From contig NC_066582.1 in NCBI RefSeq assembly GCF_024323335.1, positions 86,424,944-86,488,943 on the forward strand: a stretch of DNA of 64,000 nt, given 5' to 3'. Position numbers and translations under genes: made by a program. The notes below the pieces were generated by a model. The model ran no database searches, was not told the origin of the DNA, and saw only the letters and a program-made list of their open reading frames with translations. Below, in pieces: positions 57,144 through 64,000 of the stretch (its first letter is position 1; each line of letters opens with the position of its first letter). This stretch comes from Lathyrus oleraceus. Taxonomy: Eukaryota; Streptophyta; Magnoliopsida; Fabales; Fabaceae.

Positions 57144-58830
57144 TGTTTTTTGATCAATTGTATGAGTAAGTGGAATGGAAACCATTTATGTTTTTTTATT
57201 TACTTTAGTTTGATTCAAAGTAAAATCTCAAAGTGCTTTTAAAACTATGAAAATTTGAGAATTTATGTATTTGATTTGAATCGTGGAAATCAAACACATT
57301 TTATAATTTAAATCAAATTGGATAGAGGAAAAACTAGAAATTTTAGACCATTTGATTCAAATCATTTTTTACACATGATTCAAATCAATTTCCTGATGTT
57401 CACTTTTGTTTGATTTGATTTGAGTCAAATTTAGAACATGATTTAAATCACACGCTTTTTCAGCATTTTCCAGTCAGGGTTGTTGCATTTGATTTGAATC
57501 ATTTTTTGTACATGACTTGAATCACGTGGCTCATGATTTGAATCACATTTTCCTCATGATTCGAATCGAGTGACACTTTTCCAAAATTCAGTTTTTCTTT
57601 TATTCCACTTCACTTGTCCATTTGATTCAAATCAAATTGCTCTTGATTCGAATCTAACTCACTTTTTCAACCATTTTCTATGCTTAATCTCAAGCACATA
57701 TAAAACCTTTTTATAATCATTTCTCACTTAACATCTTGTCATTCTGATCATATTAGTTTCCTCTGTTTTGAGTGTTCAAAGTCTTGTAACAAAATTCTTG
57801 CATCTTCAACTTCAATTTGGTTCAGATCTTGATAACGAGACATTTGTAATTAATTGAAAGAGGTGCTTCCTTGAAACTAATCGTTCTTGGATATCTAGTT
57901 GAGTTTTTAAGGTTGTTAGAAAGATTGAGGTGATTGTAAATGGTGGTGACAAATTCCATTCAAAAGAAGTAGGTTATTCTCTCAAGAATTTCCTTAGTAG
58001 TGATTGTGTGGAAGGCTATAGATAAGGCAAAGTTTTTTTCAAATTTTAGTACAATTCATCGCTCAAGGAATCGATAGGATCAAGGGTTGATTTCTACACA
58101 TGAATGCTTGGAGCAGATTGGTGATATTGGAAGATTCAAGAAATGTAATTTAAGTAAAGGTTACATTGAAGAGTTTGTCTATATGTTGTATACAAGTCAA
58201 AATCCAATACGAGATTTTAATTTCTCATTTGTATTGCGGATTGGTGATTGTAATAACTTTTGTGAATATTTGTCAAATAAAAAAAACCTATGTAGGTCCT
58301 AATGGGAAACCATTTAAGAGTGCATGTAGGCAAATCAAGGATGAGTGCCGAAGCATTATAAATCTCAGTGTCATTATCTCTCTCTTACTCTTTCGTTTAA
58401 TTTCGTAGTATTTACATGCTTAGGTTTTTCAATTCCATCATAGTTTATCGTTTATTCATTGATGGTGATTTATCACATAAGAATTGGATTTTGTTGGAAT
58501 TGGATAACATGCTAAGGTAGATTGGTGATTAATTTTCTGAGAAACAAATTGACATTACAATTCCATTCATTGAATCATTGTGTAAACACTTCTTGTGAAT
58601 TACACAATCAAATCAATTCACACCTAGTGTTTCATCATATTCATCTTTGGTGTTTGTGAAACACTCTGTGTTAAATTGATCAAAATTTAAACATTATAAT
58701 TTTCAAATTTTTACATCAAACCTTCCGCTCACAATTATTTTTGAAAACACTCTGATTTTGAAAACGGCGGTTGAATTTTAAATTGGGTCTACTCACCCCC
58801 TCTAGACATTTTTCTACTTCCATATTCACA
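57144..58830 (+). repeat. Probable 5' LTR of copia relic 2 (SIRE/Maximus-like)
   Basis: Lies between LINE remains and a copia primer site. A TGTTTTTTGATC start at 57144 and a TATTCACA end at 58830 are candidate boundaries only, as no partner LTR is present. It has no protein-coding motifs; the 58087-58408 frames are not real. Confidence 0.45.
57203..57660. repeat. Cluster of GATTYRAATC dyads
   Basis: About a dozen copies of near-palindromic GATTCAAATC, GATTTGAATC and GATTCGAATC words, mostly introduced by TTT or CAT, spaced 15-70 bp in the putative LTR. Confidence 0.85.
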
Positions 58831-58839
58831 CCTAACTAT

Positions 58840-58857
58840 TGGCATCAAGATCTGGTC
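58840..58857 (+). other. Primer binding site of copia relic 2
   Basis: TGGCATCAAGATCTGGTC, a decayed initiator-Met-tRNA site, 38 nt before the Gag ATG. Confidence 0.7.
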
Positions 58858-58895
58858 TTTTAATTGTGTCTAATCGGCATCCAAAAGTTGTGAAT

Positions 58896-60600
<1,705 letters not shown>

Positions 60601-60649
60601 ACTAACCCTAAAGGACCCACTAGTTCGTGACCTAAATTACCTATTTTAT

Positions 60650-62130
60650 TTGTCGCGGGAAAGTCTTGCCTATGCAAAAATATTATGGTTTCTAGATAGC
60701 GAATGTTCAAGACACATGACATGAGATACTTCCATGTTCATCAAGTTTGATGAGAAGGAGAGTGGTCACATCACGTACATAGACAATGAGAAAGATAAAA
60801 TTCTTGGTAAAGGTATTGTGGTAAATAATTCCATAATTCCTTTTGAAAATATGTTGTTATTCAAATGGCTTAAACACAACTTACTAAGTATTAGCGAATT
60901 ATGTGACAAAGGGTATTCCACAGTTTCTGGTACTCTTAGTTGTGTAATTAAGCATAAGACAAGTAAGGACCTTGTGTTTAAAGGTTCTAGGATTGAAAAT
61001 GTCTATATGCTTGATCTAAATGATGTATCAATGCATGGTAATAAATATTTAGTAGCTAAGAGTGAATATTCTTGGTTATTGATAGACGCTTAAGTCATGT
61101 GCATTTTGACTTGATAAATAAAAAAAGCATCCAAAAATTTAGTAGTTGATCTTCTTAAAATAAAGTTTAAAAAAAACAAATCATGTGATGCTTGCCAAAT
61201 GGGAAATCAAACGAGAGTGTCGTTTAAATCGAAGAAGGTTATTTCGACATTGAAACCTCTTGAGCTTCTCCACTTAGACTTGTTTGGCCCTTCACGTACA
61301 AGAAGCTTAAGAGGGAACTATTACGGATTTGTGATTATTGAAGACTACTCTAGATTTAAGTGGACGTTGTTTTTAGCCCATAAGGATGATACTTTTAAGA
61401 TTTTCGTTGAGTTTTCTAAGGTTGTCAAAAATGTTTTTGGTTTTAAAATTATCACTCTTCGTAGTGAGCATGGTGGCGAATTTGTTAACCATCATTTTCA
61501 AAACTTTTGCATCGAAAATGGTATTGCTCACAATTTCTCATGTCCGAGAACTCCAAAACAAAATGGTGTTATAGAGCATAAAAACCGTGCTTTGGAAGAA
61601 TTAGCCCGGAGTATGATAAATGAGATCGACCTACATAAGTATTTTTAGGCGGATGCGATTAATACCACATGTCATGTCTTAAATAGTGTGATAATTCGAT
61701 CAATCCTAGAGAAGACGTCTTATGAGATACTTAAGGCTAAAACACCTAATATTTTATATTTTTGGGTTTTCGATTGCAAATGCTTTATTTTAAATGACAG
61801 AAAAGACATCCTTGGTAAATTCGATGCAAAATTTAATGAAGGTATAATCTCAGGGTACTCATCTATGAGTAAAACTTGTAGGGTTTACAATCATAGAAAT
61901 GCTTATGTAGAAGAGTCAATTCATGTGGCTTTTGATGAGTCCTCACCCCAAAAGTTGGCGAAGGGTATTTATCATGAGGTTTCAGGTGTGATAACATATA
62001 AGTTAACCAACGACGAGAGTTCCAAAGAGAATCCTCCACCTTCAATAAAGGACGAGGAAATTAAGGAATAAAAAGAGGAAATCTTACATGAGGATGAGAA
62101 ACAAGAGACCTCAAACCAGCTACCTCAAGA
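60650..62130 (+). pseudogene. Copia relic 2: protease/pre-integrase and integrase
   Basis: LWFLDSECSRHMT (60683-60725) is the protease end and pre-integrase start, followed by HITYIDNEKDKILGKG and FKWLKHNLLSISELCDKGYS. The integrase zinc finger remains as CDACQMG (61177). The core has LLHLDLFGP (first Asp), LRSEHGGEF (second catalytic Asp now Glu) and PKQNGVIEHKNR (Glu kept). The downstream ISGYSSMSKTCRVYNHRN part ends near 62070. Stops at 61091, 61646 and elsewhere. Confidence 0.85.
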
Positions 62131-62289
62131 TTGGGCAATCGCAAAAGATAATCCGTTGGATCAAATCCTAGGAGATATCAAAAGAGGAAGTTTGTAAACT
62201 GAATCCATTGGTGTAGAAGTATGGTGTTTACTTCAAATGTTCTTATCGACAAAGATGAAAGATGAGTCGATTTCAAAGTATCCAGGTAT

Positions 62290-62860
62290 AGAGGTATAAT
62301 CAGATTCTTCCTCTATTTAACTGCAAGTAGGCCATATATCATGTTTAGTGTGTGCATGTGTGCTAGATGTCAAGCATCGCATAAGGGTTTCCATTTTAAG
62401 ATCGTATAATTTATTTTGAGGTATCTTAACGGAACCTCCCTTCATGGTCTTTGGTGTCCTAAAGGTAGTTCTTGTATCTTAGTAGGCTATTGTGATTCTG
62501 ATTTCACGGGGTGCAAGTCGGATAGGAAAAATACTAGTGGTACATGTCACTTATTTGGAAGCTATTTAGTTTCTTGGCATAGTAGGAAGCAACATATCGT
62601 TTCTCTTTTTACCGCCGAGGTTGAATATGTAGCCGCTGGTAGTTATTATAAACAAATCATATCGCTAAATAAACAACTATTAGACTATGATTTAAAAATT
62701 GGTTGCGTTCTGATTAAGTGCAATATGACTATTGCAATAATCCTTACTAAGAATCTTGTATTTCATTCATGTACCAAACATATTGAGATTCAATGCCATT
62801 TCCTTAGAGATCAGATGGAAAAATGGGATGTTGGTTTTGAATATTGTAGCAGTAAATTCA
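62290..62860 (+). pseudogene. Copia relic 2: RNase H end
   Basis: Tail of RT/RNase H: RYLNGTSLHGLWCPKG, YCDSDFTGCKSDRKNTSGTC, then SWHSRKQ and LFTAEVEYVAA, ending near KHIEIQCHFLRDQMEK. The whole RT core between the integrase linker (62170) and here is deleted. Truncated at its 3' end by Ogre/Tat LTR debris. Confidence 0.85.
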
Positions 62861-62879
62861 TGACCATCAAGCTATGGAT

Positions 62880-64000
62880 AAACTTGACGTCAATAAAACC
62901 AGAGTCGCCACCGCACTTTTATTGTTTCCAAGGGAAAAGGGAAGAGTACAAACAAAACCTAAAAATAAGAAGTTTTCAACTCAAAACTAATAAAATGCCA
63001 TAGATTACACGTAAGGGGGTTGGTTACACAGAGGGAATGTGTTAGTACCAAAAGTGTCCTAGGTACTCCTAGGGAGCCCTTTTTTGTGTGCATATGTATT
63101 TTTGTACAAATGATGTTTGTAATAAATAGAGTGGGGGATGAGAAGAGAATTCATTAAGTATATTTTTGTGTTTGACAAGACCTTCGAACTTGTGCCTACG
63201 TACCTACATAAAATGAGGGATCAAAACCTCGTAGTTCGTGGTAACAATTTCAAAATTAATGAGTTGCTTTTAACAAAATTTTAAGTTTAACAAAGGAAAA
63301 AAATGCCTAAAAAGGTTTGAATGAGTGTTAGTTCTTTCTGTCTTTTGAAAATTTTAAGTCAATATGATTAGATTTATTTACAAGTTTGATTAAGAAAATA
63401 AATTTGAAAATGCAATGGCATAGGGTCAAAGTTTCTAATTTGCAATAGGTCTAAGTTTAGAAAAACACAAGCAAAGAAGATTTAAAAAAAAAGGGGGGAG
63501 AGATTTGAAATTAAAGAAACGGGGAGGAGATGAAGAGACTAATCTTAAGCACAAAATTTAAAAGTTAAGAGTTGAAAAGGTCTGACCAACGGGCTGCAAT
63601 CCAATAGACAAAAATGTCATATAGAAACTGTAGCGGGGTATTCGTTACCATTAGAGATATTAACTAAATCTAAGGTAAACCATACAAGTCGAGCCACCAC
63701 CGCACTTCTATTTATCCAAAGGAATGGTTAGAAAGCGAACAAAAACCTAAAAGTTTTATCGAATAAAAAACTAGTAAAAATGTCAGAGATCTGGGTAAGG
63801 GGGTTGGTTATGCAATGGGAAGGTTTTAAGCACCCAAAACATCCTAGGTACTCCTAGGGAGCCCTTATCATATCATTGTATTTATGCGCCAACAATGTCA
63901 TCACTTATCCTTTTGGCATGGGAGAAGGGTTTTTAAACATAATGAACATTACTTTGACTTATGGATAACTGTCGGAATATCCACAGCGACCCAATTATTG
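62880..64000 (-). repeat. Ogre/Tat-type LTR debris, two related segments
   Basis: GAGTCGCCACCGCAC with TTATT-CCAAGG, AAGGGGGTTGGTTA, then TCCTAGGTACTCCTAGGGAG (62901-63082), recurs at about 63693-63860 about 790 bp later. Both resemble the terminal 200 bp of element C's LTR (1170-1330) in the same orientation, as does a GTGCCTACGTACCTACAT word at 63194. No coding sequence. Confidence 0.7.

Noticed and set aside
58087..58408. Two overlapping frames of 71 and 80 codons
   Set aside because: Inside the putative copia LTR, with no domain and no partner exon.

Overview
This is plant nuclear DNA, most likely from a legume of the pea/vetch/lentil tribe (Fabeae). I infer that from the large Ogre/Tat-type Ty3-gypsy element, the two Athila/Cyclops-type Ty3-gypsy elements with a 3' extra ORF, the SIRE/Maximus-like Ty1-copia relic, and the AT-rich, transposon-packed layout. 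Only one ordinary host gene is visible.

Layout. A decayed Helitron Rep/helicase gene (+) starts near 612 and resumes at 44942. Its 85-nt intron now holds a nested stack of LTR retrotransposons. Element C (1127-44914, minus strand, Ogre/Tat lineage, about 20.1 kb once its passengers are removed) is flanked by a perfect 5-bp target duplication, CTAAT. Inside C's 3' LTR sits element A (2642-14906, plus strand, Athila/Cyclops-like, two 1510-bp LTRs). Inside C's 3' untranslated tandem repeats sits element B (18728-30147, plus strand, a second Athila/Cyclops subfamily, two 1206-bp LTRs, perfect duplication AATAC). A and B look young, with LTR pairs about 1-2% different by eye. C is older, and the Helitron older still.

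Right of the stack, 46.6-49.3 kb is AT-rich with short tandem repeats. At 49483-50179 there is an apparently intact three-exon gene for a 169-residue glyoxalase-I-like (VOC fold) protein with its own TATA box. It is followed by a minus-strand Ty1-copia relic (50430-53222) carrying a MITE, a LINE relic (53236-56990) split by an LTR-like/SINE-bearing insertion with three 77-bp repeats, a plus-strand SIRE/Maximus-like copia relic (about 57144-62860) interrupted by a long AT microsatellite, and Ogre/Tat LTR debris to the end of the window.

How parts relate. A and B share one plan: LTR, Asp-tRNA-type primer site, gag-pol, a conserved double stem-loop just after pol, a leader with a plausible intron ending exactly at the ATG of a third ORF, an early second polypurine tract, and the real polypurine tract. 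Both carry many copies of a 13-bp palindrome, YTCGC-N3-GCGAR, at the same three locations (LTR, upstream of ORF3, ORF3 leader intron), although the three centre bases differ between subfamilies. That shared, relocating palindrome and the ORF3 transcription-unit layout are the least explained features here. No element has a fully open set of genes: each has stop codons, and B has also lost its protease aspartate.
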